From NCBI GenBank assembly GCA_965242845.1, contig CBDETC010000002.1, positions 868,001 through 932,000 of the forward strand: DNA of 64,000 nt, written 5' to 3'. The notes under the pieces were generated by a model. The model worked only from the letters and a program-made list of their open reading frames with translations. It searched no databases and was not told where the DNA came from. This document shows, one piece after another, positions 25,502 through 35,065 of this stretch. The position numbers were made by a program, and so were the translations under genes. The stretch's first letter is position 1; every line of letters starts with the position of its first letter. The DNA is from RHLJ01 sp965242845. GTDB taxonomy: Bacteria > Bacteroidota > Rhodothermia > Balneolales > Balneolaceae.

Positions 25502-25848
25502 GACATTGTCACTTCAGAATATTCACAAGTACCGGGCATGGGTGGATTTAATTTTCGAACAATTACATCAAAGGCATCCGCTTTTTCTACTTCCTTAGCA
25601 AGACGTTCTCCAATTTGATAGACGAGATACTCAATAAGCTTTTTCGATTCTCCCTCCATTACTTCAGCAACGATTTTTTGAGCTATGGAATAATCAATGG
25701 TTTTTTCCAGGTCATCCGCTCTACCAGCTTCTTCCAGTGAAAGATGAAATATCAGATCAACTTCAAAATCATTACCATCAATGCGTTCTTGCTCATAAAA
25801 CCCGTGATAGCCTCGAAATTTGAGGCTTTTTAAAACGAGTTTATCCAT
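25489..25848 (-). CDS. folB: Dihydroneopterin aldolase
   Basis: 119 residues, typical of FolB, which cleaves dihydroneopterin to 6-hydroxymethyl-dihydropterin, the substrate of FolK. Starts LVLKSLKFRGYHGFYEQERIDGNDFEVDL, where the GYHG and acidic residues line the active site, then DDLEKTIDYSIAQKIV and a C-terminal RKLNPPMPGT. Begins 2 bp after the stop of dnaA and overlaps folK. Confidence 0.93.
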   Translation of the reverse strand: MDKLVLKSLKFRGYHGFYEQERIDGNDFEVDLIFHLSLEEAGRADDLEKTIDYSIAQKIVAEVMEGESKKLIEYLVYQIGERLAKEVEKADAFDVIVRKLNPPMPGTCEYSEVTMSWPR

Positions 25849-25850
25849 GG

Positions 25851-27296
25851 CTAAAGACTAGCTACTTCGATACGCTGATGAAGTTCTTCCAGGATTCTTT
25901 TGTGCTTGGGGCTGGTGCTCATTCTTTCCTCTACCGTAGAGATAGCATGTATAACGGTAGAATGATCTCTTCCCCCAAAATGAAGACCGATTGTTTTTAA
26001 ACTGGATTTAGTAAAGCGCTTAGACAAGTACATTGCGATTTGACGGGCCTCTACTATTTCCTGTTTCCTTGTCTTTTCTCTCACTTTATTGGTATCGATA
26101 CCAAAATAATCGCACACATAGTTTTGGATAGATTCGATAGAAATCTGAGTGTGAGATTCTTTCACCATATCCTTTAACACACGCTTAGCCATTGCCAAAT
26201 CAATGTCATCGATATTTTGAAGAGAAGCATGAGCTAATAATTTGATAATCGCACCTTCAAGATCACGCACATTGGATTTGAAGTTATGTGCAATGAATTC
26301 TACAATCTCAGGATCTATCTCAATGCCATTGTCATTAGCCTTTCTTTCCAGAATCGCATAGCGAGTTTCGTATTCCGGCATCTGTAAATCGGCACTTAAT
26401 CCCCAGCTGAATCTTGAGATTAAACGCTCCTGGATATCAGGAACATCTTTTGGCGCTCTATCACTACTCAGTACAATTTGCTTTCCATCCTGATGAAGCG
26501 CGTTGAAGATATGGAAGAACTCTTCCTGTGTTTTTTCCTTACCGCTAAAAAATTGAATGTCATCCACAATAAGAACATCAATATTGCGATAGAACATGGA
26601 GAACTCACTGGCCCGATTATTTCGTATCGCGTGTACAAACTCATTCGTAAATGCTTCGGACGATATATATAGTACTGACTTATCATCTGAGTACTTTTGC
26701 TTTATCCGGTTGCCAATACTTTGAACAAGATGAGTTTTCCCTAGCCCGGTAGGACCATAGATAAAAAATGGATTGAATGAATTGTTGCCTGGGTTATCGG
26801 CAATAGCCATCGCTGCTGATCTGGCTAAACGATTACAATCTCCTTCTATATAGCGCTCAAATACGTAAGAGCTATTTAGGTTGGAGTCGATTTTGGTCTT
26901 TCTAATACCCGGAATAACAAAAGGGTTCTCGATTCTTTCCGGATAATTTTCCGGGTAGCCCTGTATTTGCTGAGCCTGAACTGGTGGCATAGGGCGTTGA
27001 GGAAGACGAACAGAACGATTGTTCTCAAATTGTTCCGACTTCTCCATTAAAATGGAATACTCAAGCTTTCCTTCAGGCCCAAGTACTTTTGCCAGAGTAG
27101 AACGCAGCATATTGTAGTAGTGCTCTTCAAGCCATTCGTACCAAAATTGGCTAGGAACTTGAATGGTCAGAGTATTCTCAACAAGATTTACCGGCTTGAT
27201 CGGTTCAAACCAAGATTTATACTTTTGATAGCTAATATTGTCCTTAATTATCTCGAGGCATTTACCCCAGGCTGCCTCAGCTACGTTTTCTTGCAA
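25851..27296 (-). CDS. dnaA: Chromosomal replication initiator DnaA
   Basis: 481 residues. Domain I (1-85, helicase-contacting), variable domain II, AAA+ domain III with Walker A GPTGLGKTH and Walker B VLIVDDIQF, and domain IV with GGRDHSTVIHAI, the DnaA-box-binding signature. The start is TTG at 27296, with an AGGAGG ribosome site 10 bases upstream; no ATG is in frame near by. It initiates replication; four DnaA-box-like sites lie in the 363 bp upstream. folB and folK follow directly, unlike the dnaA-dnaN order of many bacteria. Confidence 0.96.
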   Translation of the reverse strand: MQENVAEAAWGKCLEIIKDNISYQKYKSWFEPIKPVNLVENTLTIQVPSQFWYEWLEEHYYNMLRSTLAKVLGPEGKLEYSILMEKSEQFENNRSVRLPQRPMPPVQAQQIQGYPENYPERIENPFVIPGIRKTKIDSNLNSSYVFERYIEGDCNRLARSAAMAIADNPGNNSFNPFFIYGPTGLGKTHLVQSIGNRIKQKYSDDKSVLYISSEAFTNEFVHAIRNNRASEFSMFYRNIDVLIVDDIQFFSGKEKTQEEFFHIFNALHQDGKQIVLSSDRAPKDVPDIQERLISRFSWGLSADLQMPEYETRYAILERKANDNGIEIDPEIVEFIAHNFKSNVRDLEGAIIKLLAHASLQNIDDIDLAMAKRVLKDMVKESHTQISIESIQNYVCDYFGIDTNKVREKTRKQEIVEARQIAMYLSKRFTKSSLKTIGLHFGGRDHSTVIHAISTVEERMSTSPKHKRILEELHQRIEVASL

Positions 27297-27659
27297 CTAC
27301 TCCTATCCTCCTGTACGGTTGAGGTTCTACACTATTCAGTTATCCACACGCCATAAAGTATTCTCTATAGCTACGCTGGTTTGAAAATGAAAAAATTAAC
27401 ACGTCTTGTCAAACGAGAGTTAGCCTGTTCTAAAAAAGTTATCCACAATTAAGAAAGGGCCTTAATCCATTGAATTGCATACGATTAAAAAAAAAGTCCC
27501 TGTATATAAATTTTTAACTTGACTACAGGTAACATTGCCTTAATATGTAAACAAGGGAGTATCCAAAGCGCGAGTAGATATATGAAGTTTTTTTCCACAA
27601 GTTTTCCACATTCACACCCGTAGAATTTTTGACATTTCAAAATTAGAATCCGCTTCTTT
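27297..27659. other. Putative replication origin (oriC) between dnaA and prmC
   Basis: Two perfect DnaA boxes TTATCCACA (27340-27348 and 27439-27447) and two 8/9 matches TTTTCCACA (27591-27599, 27602-27610), all in the same orientation, lie in this gene-free 363 bp. An AT-rich tract with A-runs at 27481-27530 could be the unwinding element. The position directly upstream of dnaA is common for oriC. Function is inferred; no GC-skew was calculated. Confidence 0.6.
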
Positions 27660-28523
27660 TCAATTTTTTTTGGCTATCAAAAATCTCGGCTTATTTCCAT
27701 AGTCATAATGGATTGCAGAAGCCCAGCGTTCTGAGGTAAAAATACGCTCCACTTCGTCTGCCTTATACTCATTCAATTCCAGGTAAATGGTGCCTTCTTT
27801 TTTTAAATGCCGTTCTGCAAACTCAAATAGTGCTCCATATATATGTTCCGTAGAATTACAAAAAAGAGCGAGATCAGGTTCAAACTCCTTTACTTCAATT
27901 TCAATCCCTTGTGCTTCCTCTCTTAGTATATAAGGTGGATTTGAAATAATAATATCAAACTGCTTTTCAGAGTAGAATGCATTGCTGTTTAAAAGGTCAT
28001 CTTCTAAAAAGGTTACCTCGACCTGATTTAGGCGCGCATTATCTTCTGCCACTTTTAAAGCTTCTCTCGAAATATCGGTGCCAGAAACTTCCCACCTTTT
28101 CGATTTCATTTTAATAGCAACCGGAATACAGCCCGATCCTGTGCCAATATCTAAAACTTGTAGCGGCTTATCTCTGTCGTGGTTATTGAGAATCTTATCA
28201 ACCAGTTCTTCCGTTTCTGGTCGCGGGATCAATACATCCGGGGTCACTTTAATCCTGGCACTTAAAAAGTCTGTTTCGCCTGTAATGTATTGTAAGGGCT
28301 CATGAGCAGCCCTTCTTTTTATCATAGGCTTTACGAGCTGTAATTCTTCCTCGCTTACGGGGCGGTCAAAGAGGAGGTATAAATTTAATCTCTTCGTATT
28401 AAGAACATCAGCAAGGAGCCACTCGATACTCAGGCGTGGGTTTTTGATTCCTTTTTTTTCGAAATAATCAGTTCCCCACTCTAGAAGAGAAAGTACTGTC
28501 CACTCAGTAGGAGTGCGATTCAT
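27660..28523 (-). CDS. prmC: Release-factor glutamine methyltransferase
   Basis: 287 residues. N-terminal helical domain (1-90), then a SAM-binding Rossmann fold: VLDIGTGSGCIPVAI (about 120-134), DISREAL, and the catalytic NPPY motif IISNPPYIL (about 191-199). PrmC methylates the Gln of the GGQ motif of peptide release factors, in the cytoplasm. VLIPRPETEELV just before the fold is also conserved. Closely followed by the hypothetical gene at 28533 upstream (9-bp gap). Confidence 0.94.
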   Translation of the reverse strand: MNRTPTEWTVLSLLEWGTDYFEKKGIKNPRLSIEWLLADVLNTKRLNLYLLFDRPVSEEELQLVKPMIKRRAAHEPLQYITGETDFLSARIKVTPDVLIPRPETEELVDKILNNHDRDKPLQVLDIGTGSGCIPVAIKMKSKRWEVSGTDISREALKVAEDNARLNQVEVTFLEDDLLNSNAFYSEKQFDIIISNPPYILREEAQGIEIEVKEFEPDLALFCNSTEHIYGALFEFAERHLKKEGTIYLELNEYKADEVERIFTSERWASAIHYDYGNKPRFLIAKKN

Positions 28524-28532
28524 TTTGTGATT

Positions 28533-28919
28533 TTAATCTTCTTCCTTTTGATCAGAAACTTGTTCTTCCTGTACGGTGAGTCCAAAACGTTTAGCGAAAT
28601 CAAAGATAAAATCAATTACGTTTGACTCAACATTTCTTTCTTCACTTAAAGAACTCCCTCTAAATCCCATTCTCCCACCTGTTTTCTTAAGTACAATCTT
28701 ATTCACTTTTGGGGAGTGCTCGAAAATGCACGTTAAGGTCACACTAGAATTAATCTGCTTTTCATACTCTTCATACACTGCTACGTGAAAATCACTTTGA
28801 ACCGCTTCAAATCTACGATCATAGAGAAATTTAGGCTCGTACTCCGCAAACATTTTTCCCGCCATTCTTTTAAGTGTTGCAGATGGCCCAAATACCAAAT
28901 AAGTTGTGTGTGAATTCAT
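28533..28919 (-). CDS. Hypothetical protein
   Basis: 128 residues, no signal peptide or membrane helix. I do not recognise it. It contains YLVFGPSATLKRMAGKMF, a mixed alpha/beta middle, and an acidic C-terminus EEQVSDQKEED. It is upstream of prmC with a 9-bp gap and probably in one transcript. The length and good start support it as a real gene; no function is offered. Confidence 0.55.
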   Translation of the reverse strand: MNSHTTYLVFGPSATLKRMAGKMFAEYEPKFLYDRRFEAVQSDFHVAVYEEYEKQINSSVTLTCIFEHSPKVNKIVLKKTGGRMGFRGSSLSEERNVESNVIDFIFDFAKRFGLTVQEEQVSDQKEED

Positions 28920-29055
28920 TCTTTAGAAAAAATTATTAGACTATTTTTCAAAATCGATGGGAAAATAACAGGATATCGATTTAAGACAATAAGAAATTCA
29001 GGTTTTTTTCGTTGATTATTTTGTCATTGTAATATTATTCCAAGAAGCTGGTACC

Positions 29056-29886
29056 ATGAAGAAGCTTAATTTTCTACTTACAACTGTTTTTTTGGCAATT
29101 TTAATAGCCAGCACAAATCTGTATGCACAATACGGAGAACCTGAAATTCGGGGTATAGAAGCACCCAGAAATTTATTTGATGAGGGCTATAAATCAGGAT
29201 TTGGCTTCAGTTTGAATCTAAATGATTTTGGATTTGGAGCTGGCGCTCAATTCCGAAAAGGTTTAGGGCCATATACCGAAGGGCTAATCAATTTTAAAAT
29301 TGCAGGGTTAAGAGACCCAAGTGAACAAACTTATATTGATTACTATTTTGGAAACCGAACCATACCCAGTAAATATAAACGTGTAACTACTTTCCCTTTA
29401 ACGGTTGGTATCAAACGCCGTGTTTTCCCTGAGAAAATTTCAGATAATTTCAGGGTCCATACATCTATTAATTTTGGACCAACATTAGCTGTTAGTTCGC
29501 CCTACTTCGAAGACAGAAACAATAACGGGTTCCGGGAAACCAACATAAACGATTTTGGTGTCTATGAGCCAATCAGGGATATCTTTTCAGGATTTAGTGA
29601 CACCGAAACTGATTGGGGCTGGAATGGAGAGCTACTACTAGGAATAGATTTTGGCAACAACTTTGCCAGACTTCAAACCTTACAATTTGGATATAGCTTC
29701 TATTATTTTAGTCAAGGCTTGCAAATCTTAGAACCTTTCGATGCTCAAAGAGATGCTAATGCCCGACCTATATTTATTCCAGATCCAGATTCAGGACTAC
29801 CCGTACTTCAAACCGAGCCTGCCAATTCCTCAACGAAATACTTTGGCTCCGCTCAAATTACTTTTGTATTTGGCTGGATGTGGTAA
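29056..29886 (+). CDS. Putative outer-membrane beta-barrel protein
   Basis: 276 residues: signal peptide (1-24, ending Leu-Tyr-Ala-Gln), then repeated amphipathic beta strands with alternating aromatic/glycine residues (FGFGAGAQF, FPLTVGIKRRVF, LQFGYSFYYF) and a C-terminus FGWMW, the aromatic ending typical of outer-membrane barrels. No family recognised. Convergent with the HAD gene at 29887, with no gap between the stop codons. Confidence 0.6.
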   Translation: MKKLNFLLTTVFLAILIASTNLYAQYGEPEIRGIEAPRNLFDEGYKSGFGFSLNLNDFGFGAGAQFRKGLGPYTEGLINFKIAGLRDPSEQTYIDYYFGNRTIPSKYKRVTTFPLTVGIKRRVFPEKISDNFRVHTSINFGPTLAVSSPYFEDRNNNGFRETNINDFGVYEPIRDIFSGFSDTETDWGWNGELLLGIDFGNNFARLQTLQFGYSFYYFSQGLQILEPFDAQRDANARPIFIPDPDSGLPVLQTEPANSSTKYFGSAQITFVFGWMW

Positions 29887-30585
29887 TCACACCTCTCCAT
29901 TTACCAGTTTAGGAAACCATTCTTCTGGTTTGGAAAGATCTGAAAGTATCAAATCAGGATTATATTCCTGAAGCTGGCCTTCTGTGAACTTACCAGTTGT
30001 AACTGAGACGCATAGCATATTAGAGTTCTTCGCGCACAATATGTCCCTCGGAGTATCTCCAATTATTACAAATCGTGAAGGATCAGGACTTTCTATTTCC
30101 AGGTTCTTTTTAACCCATTCGAGTGCAAGTTTTGGGAGCATGTTTCTATCCTTATGATACTCCCCAAATGCGCCAAATTCGAATTGCTGGTTAATCCCTG
30201 CTGTTTGCAATTTTACTAATGCAGCGTCAGGGTAGTTTCCTGTTAATAAACCTCTCACAAAGTTATTCCCTGAAAAATAATCTATGGCTTCATCGATAAA
30301 GTCATGCCTTAGTATATGCTCCTCTTTTATTTCGCTCTCTAATCTTGATAAATAAGTTTCCTTGAATTCTTGATAAAGCCCTTCATCAAATTCGTGATTT
30401 ACTAAGAATGAAGTAATTATATCATAATCTGTTCTACCTGAAAAAGGATCCTTTTCCATATCGGGATAATCTATCCCAAGTTCATTGATTATACTTCTCA
30501 GTAATGGGCGATTAAAGTTTCTATCTACCGTAAGTAAGGTGCCATCTATATCGAATAGAATGATCCAGGGGTGCTGATTGCGCAA
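29887..30585 (-). CDS. HAD-superfamily hydrolase (phosphatase)
   Basis: 232 residues. Motif I DIDGTLLTVD (nucleophile Asp at about 12), motif II at TGNYPD (Thr), motif III Lys and motif IV VIIGDTPRDILCA. A helical cap sits between motif I and II (about 20-95). This is a phosphoglycolate phosphatase/beta-phosphoglucomutase-like member; the substrate cannot be told. Confidence 0.9.
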   Translation of the reverse strand: MRNQHPWIILFDIDGTLLTVDRNFNRPLLRSIINELGIDYPDMEKDPFSGRTDYDIITSFLVNHEFDEGLYQEFKETYLSRLESEIKEEHILRHDFIDEAIDYFSGNNFVRGLLTGNYPDAALVKLQTAGINQQFEFGAFGEYHKDRNMLPKLALEWVKKNLEIESPDPSRFVIIGDTPRDILCAKNSNMLCVSVTTGKFTEGQLQEYNPDLILSDLSKPEEWFPKLVNGEV

Positions 30586-30709
30586 AATTAAATCCTATTT
30601 TTTTTGATCGATCAAGTTTACAAAAACTTAGTGGCTATTCTCTTTAAGTAGATGTTAAATCGTAGTACCTTGTCCTTTCATTCACTTAATGATATAAAAC
30701 GGAGTTTAA

Positions 30710-31996
30710 ATGAGCTTTATAGAAGATATTAATGCACGTCAGATTATTGATTCACGAGGAAATCCAACCATTGAGGTGGATGTGATTTTGGATTCAGGAG
30801 CAATGGGACGGGCAGCTGTTCCTTCCGGTGCTTCAACCGGCGAGCATGAAGCTGTGGAACTTAGAGATGGGGATAAAGAAGTTTATTTGGGAAAAGGGGT
30901 TACTAAAGCTGTTGAAAATGTTAATACAACAATTGCCAGCGAACTCGAAGGATTGCCAGTATTTAATCAAACAGAACTGGATGCCCTGCTTCTAGAAATT
31001 GACGGAACACCTAATAAAGGTAAGCTTGGAGCAAATGCTATTCTTGGCGTATCACTAGCTTGTGCGAAGGCAGCTGCAAGCGATCTTGGAATGCCACTTT
31101 GGAGATATGTAGGAGGCGTTAATTCGAAGGTTATGCCTCTCCCAATGATGAACATCATAAATGGAGGCTCTCATGCGGACAATAGTGTTGATCTTCAAGA
31201 ATTCATGATCATGCCAGCAGGCGCGGAGTCCTTTTCTGAAGCACTACAAATAGGTGCAGAAATTTTTCATACGCTTAAAAAAGTGTTGGGAGAAAAAGGA
31301 TATAGCACCGCTGTCGGTGACGAAGGTGGATTTGCACCTAATCTAAAATCTAACGAAGAAGCTTTAGAAGTAATCATGTCTGCTATTGAAAAAGCGGGCT
31401 ATACTCCAAAAGATGATGTACTTATTGCATTAGATCCGGCTTCCTCTGAATTCTACAATAAAGAATCAGGGCTTTACGAATTTAAATGGAGCGATGGGTC
31501 GAGAAAGGATACTGACGCTATGGTTGAATTCTGGGCAAACTGGGCAGAAAAGTACCCGATCATTTCCATTGAAGATGGAATGGCAGAAGACGATTGGGAT
31601 GCATGGAAAAAGCTTACTGAAGCGATCGGCGATAAAGTACAACTAGTTGGTGATGATTTATTCGTTACTAATACAAATCGATTGGCAACAGGAATAGAAA
31701 GGGGTATTGCTAACTCAATCCTTATAAAAGTAAACCAAATAGGAACCCTTACTGAAACATTAGATGCTATAGAAATGGCTCATAAGAACAGCTATACCGC
31801 TGTAATATCTCATCGTTCTGGCGAAACTGAAGATGTTACTATTGCTGATCTATCTGTAGCAACCAATGCGGGTCAAATTAAGACGGGTTCTATGAGTCGT
31901 ACCGACCGAATTGCCAAGTACAATCAACTTCTTAGAATTGAGGAAGAACTAGCTGACTCAGCAATCTTCCTTGGCCATGACGCCTTTGGTTTATAA
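30710..31996 (+). CDS. eno: Enolase
   Basis: 428 residues, full length. Converts 2-phosphoglycerate to phosphoenolpyruvate. The signature ILIKVNQIGTLTETLDA, the catalytic segment SIEDGMAEDDWDAW, VGDDLFVTN and SHRSGETEDVTIADL are all intact. The N-terminal ARQIIDSRGNPTIEVDV is standard. Separate gene with its own terminator at 32017-32044. Confidence 0.98.
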   Translation: MSFIEDINARQIIDSRGNPTIEVDVILDSGAMGRAAVPSGASTGEHEAVELRDGDKEVYLGKGVTKAVENVNTTIASELEGLPVFNQTELDALLLEIDGTPNKGKLGANAILGVSLACAKAAASDLGMPLWRYVGGVNSKVMPLPMMNIINGGSHADNSVDLQEFMIMPAGAESFSEALQIGAEIFHTLKKVLGEKGYSTAVGDEGGFAPNLKSNEEALEVIMSAIEKAGYTPKDDVLIALDPASSEFYNKESGLYEFKWSDGSRKDTDAMVEFWANWAEKYPIISIEDGMAEDDWDAWKKLTEAIGDKVQLVGDDLFVTNTNRLATGIERGIANSILIKVNQIGTLTETLDAIEMAHKNSYTAVISHRSGETEDVTIADLSVATNAGQIKTGSMSRTDRIAKYNQLLRIEEELADSAIFLGHDAFGL

Positions 31997-32016
31997 CTTG
32001 CATTCTTAGTTCAATT

Positions 32017-32044
32017 AGCCCAAATTTCATTTTGGGCTTTTTTA
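32017..32044 (+). terminator. Terminator after eno
   Basis: AGCCCAAA...TTTGGGCT stem at 32017-32038 followed by six T bases; ends transcripts of enolase. Confidence 0.75.
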
Positions 32045-32045
32045 T

Positions 32046-33857
32046 TTGGGTATTAAAAACATATTTGCTGTTTTGGATAGACATTATTCTTGCTTCAGGA
32101 AGATAGTATATACCTATGCCTTGGTATTAGGAATATTAATCTCTCCTACCTCTGTTTTTGGACAAGTGTCATTAGTACCAGCCCATCACCAAGTATATGA
32201 TTGGCTGCATTTACAACGCGTTAAAGGAAACATTAGCAATTATAGCTATGAAAGCCTGCCTTTAAGCAGAGGCCAGATCCTAACCTTCCTAAACAGACTT
32301 AGTGAAATAGAAGGTTCATTGAACGGTACTGACAAAAAGCTTCTGCGATGGTATCAACAAGAATTCTCACCGGAATATATTTCTACAGAAAATCCAATTT
32401 CTTATTTACAAGGCTGGCAAAAGAACCTAAAAGAATCCGCTAAAAGTAAGGTTGATTTATTGCTTTCTAACGAAGAGCCTCATCTATACGCTTTGCGAAA
32501 TGATTACCTATATACTGTTTTTGATTACTCCTTTTCGGGCGGAGGTATATTCGTTAATGACCAGGCCAATGATATAAATGAATACTCCAAGCTTAATAAC
32601 TTTATCATTAGAGGATACGGCACTGTATATAACACATTTGGATGGCATGGTGAAATTTCCAATCCATTAGTGGATAAAGCAGGGCTTCTCCGATACCATC
32701 CTGAATGGGGACAAACTTTTGATGGTCGTAATGCTGCTAAGAACTCTACTTTTTTTGCTGAAGCATTCTTTTCAGTTCAGTACAAACAACTTGGCTTACA
32801 TGTTGGTAATGGAGACCTGAAATATGGATTCAGGGGTCATGAAGCCCAAATACTTAGGCAAGATGCTGGCAACTTCGACTGGGTTCGTCTCAATTTTGAC
32901 ACCAAATATCTACAATATACCCTTATTCATGGTGCTCTTAGGTCCGAAACTAGTATTCTTGAAGTAGATGGTTACCCTGGTATCGTGAGCAGAGTTTCTC
33001 CAGAACGCTGGTTTGCATTACGGAGGATACAGTTAACCCCTGCAAGTTGGATTTCTATGGCATTTACCGAGTCTCTGATTTACTCTAATCGGCCAGTAGA
33101 ACTTTCTTATGTCAATCCATTACTTCCGTTGCGATTTGGTGAATATGAAACTCTGGATAAGGATAATCCCATTTGGTTTTTTGATGGCTCCATACGGCCT
33201 GTAAATAACCTCGAACTTTACGGCACTCTTGGTATAGATGATATACTTTCCCTTGGTGATGTCTTTAAAGGAAGCTCTAAAAGAATTTCAAATAGTGGCA
33301 CTGTTAGTTATCAAGCTGGATTCAACCTTGGTTTACCATCCTCAACATTGATTAACGCGGAAGTACTACAGATTGATCCTTATTTTTATTCCCATTGGCA
33401 GTTTTTTAATACCTATGATGAGTTAGGTTCTCCACTCGGGGCTTCCATAGGCCCAAATTCACGACAATTCCATATTTCTGTAAGGCAATGGCTACCCTGG
33501 AGAAGTTTTATAGATGTTTCTTTTCAGACGGTTAAAAAAGGTTTTAATGAAGTCGATGAAAACGGAGACCTTCTACTTGATGTAGGAGGAGATATGTTCC
33601 AGGGAATAGTAAGTGTAAATGGGGATGAGGTTGATTTATTTGCCGGGGAAATTCACACATGGAATAACCTGAATTTTGAATTAGAATTTGAGCCCATTCG
33701 GGGTATTCGGTTATTTGGCAGATACACACATCGAACTGTTAATCGAGGGAGTCAAATTGACGATTTAAATTTGTTCTATGGAGGAATTGAGTTTAACTTT
33801 TATCCCGCTATTCCAAATATATTAGGTGTAATACCTGGGCCTAATCTAATCTTCTAA
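32046..33857 (+). CDS. Wzi-like capsule assembly/outer-membrane protein
   Basis: About 590-603 residues; the start is TTG at 32046 or TTG at 32073 (the latter gives a shorter N-terminus before the signal peptide hydrophobic core VYTYALVLGILI and FGQ cut). The mature N-terminus VPAHHQVYDWLHLQRVKGNI..PLSRGQILTFL matches the start of Bacteroidota Wzi-family proteins, followed by a long barrel region with repeated beta strands and many aromatic residues. Wzi anchors capsular polysaccharide at the outer membrane. Expressed shortly after the enolase terminator; 12 bp before the amidohydrolase gene. Confidence 0.7.
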   Translation: MGIKNIFAVLDRHYSCFRKIVYTYALVLGILISPTSVFGQVSLVPAHHQVYDWLHLQRVKGNISNYSYESLPLSRGQILTFLNRLSEIEGSLNGTDKKLLRWYQQEFSPEYISTENPISYLQGWQKNLKESAKSKVDLLLSNEEPHLYALRNDYLYTVFDYSFSGGGIFVNDQANDINEYSKLNNFIIRGYGTVYNTFGWHGEISNPLVDKAGLLRYHPEWGQTFDGRNAAKNSTFFAEAFFSVQYKQLGLHVGNGDLKYGFRGHEAQILRQDAGNFDWVRLNFDTKYLQYTLIHGALRSETSILEVDGYPGIVSRVSPERWFALRRIQLTPASWISMAFTESLIYSNRPVELSYVNPLLPLRFGEYETLDKDNPIWFFDGSIRPVNNLELYGTLGIDDILSLGDVFKGSSKRISNSGTVSYQAGFNLGLPSSTLINAEVLQIDPYFYSHWQFFNTYDELGSPLGASIGPNSRQFHISVRQWLPWRSFIDVSFQTVKKGFNEVDENGDLLLDVGGDMFQGIVSVNGDEVDLFAGEIHTWNNLNFELEFEPIRGIRLFGRYTHRTVNRGSQIDDLNLFYGGIEFNFYPAIPNILGVIPGPNLIF

Positions 33858-33869
33858 TCAGATACGATT

Positions 33870-34970
33870 ATGAAATATTTTTTGGTACTTATTCTACTTC
33901 TCATTCCATTTACAAATGTATTGGGTCAGAGTGAAGAGCTTAACATGGATTTTGAGAAGTATGAGCCTACCTCAACCCTCATTGTTCCTGAAAACCCGAT
34001 AACTGCTGCTAAGTTTCCATTTATTGATGTGCATAGTCATCTTCGAAGAATGGCAACTATGGATTTGGTGCAAATCACCAGAGAAATGGACAGTTTAAAT
34101 ATGAGAGTCATAGTTAATCTAAGCGGTCGATCGGGAGACGCACTCAAAGATATGGTAGATGCTGCCGAAGAACAGGCGCCCGGTCGATTTATCGTATTCG
34201 CCAATATAGACTTTAACAATATTGATGATCCGGATTGGACGGAACGTACCGTTGCTCAACTTGAAGAGGATGTAAGAAATGGGGCGAAGGGTCTAAAGAT
34301 TTTTAAAAACCTGGGGCTAACCGTTCTGGATTCTAATGGTAACAGAGTAAGAACAGATGATCCTCGGATTGATCCAATTTGGGCCAAGTGCGGAGAACTT
34401 GGTATTCCTGTACTAATACATACCGGAGAACCCGCTGTGTTTTGGGATCCCATTGATGAAAAGAATGAACGCTGGCTTGAAATGAAGCAATTTCCAAGTA
34501 GGCACCGTGGTGATACTACCAGATACCCAAGTTGGGAAGTAGTAATGCAGGAGCAATGGAATATGTTCGAAAAGCATCCTAATACCACCTTTATAAATGC
34601 TCATTTTGGGTGGATGGCAAATGATTTAGAGAGCCTTGGAAAACACCTCGATAAATTCCCTAATGTACACACAGAGATTGCTGCGATTATAGCCGAATTA
34701 GGTCGGCAGCCTCGTTTCGCACGTGAATTTTTTATCAAGTACCAGGACCGTTTACTCTTTGGGAAAGACACCTATCGTCCAGAAGAATTCCATACTTATT
34801 TCAGAGTATTAGAGTCGGATGATGAGTATTTCGATTATTTCAGAAAGAGACATGCTTTTTGGAAAATGTATGGTCTTGACTTGCCTGATGAAGTATTGGA
34901 AAAACTATACTACAAAAACGCTCTAAAAATTATCCCTGGAATTGACCCATCTTTATTTCAGGACAATTAA
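33870..34970 (+). CDS. Secreted amidohydrolase-family protein
   Basis: 366 residues: signal peptide (1-19), then a TIM-barrel amidohydrolase with FPFIDVHSHL (metal-binding HxH), GLKIFKNLGL, PVLIHTGEP, TFINAHFGW and LLFGKDTY (Asp). This arrangement fits the amidohydrolase 2 (PF04909) group of decarboxylases/lactonases. It should be periplasmic. Substrate unknown. It follows the Wzi-like gene by 12 bp and may be co-transcribed. Confidence 0.85.
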   Translation: MKYFLVLILLLIPFTNVLGQSEELNMDFEKYEPTSTLIVPENPITAAKFPFIDVHSHLRRMATMDLVQITREMDSLNMRVIVNLSGRSGDALKDMVDAAEEQAPGRFIVFANIDFNNIDDPDWTERTVAQLEEDVRNGAKGLKIFKNLGLTVLDSNGNRVRTDDPRIDPIWAKCGELGIPVLIHTGEPAVFWDPIDEKNERWLEMKQFPSRHRGDTTRYPSWEVVMQEQWNMFEKHPNTTFINAHFGWMANDLESLGKHLDKFPNVHTEIAAIIAELGRQPRFAREFFIKYQDRLLFGKDTYRPEEFHTYFRVLESDDEYFDYFRKRHAFWKMYGLDLPDEVLEKLYYKNALKIIPGIDPSLFQDN

Positions 34971-35065
34971 TCGTCTATTTCTAGTATACAGCCCTTCCTT
35001 CTTATTAGTTTTTTAGTTCTATTCCCAGCGGTTATAGGGTAGTTTAATTAATAAGGATCAGAATT

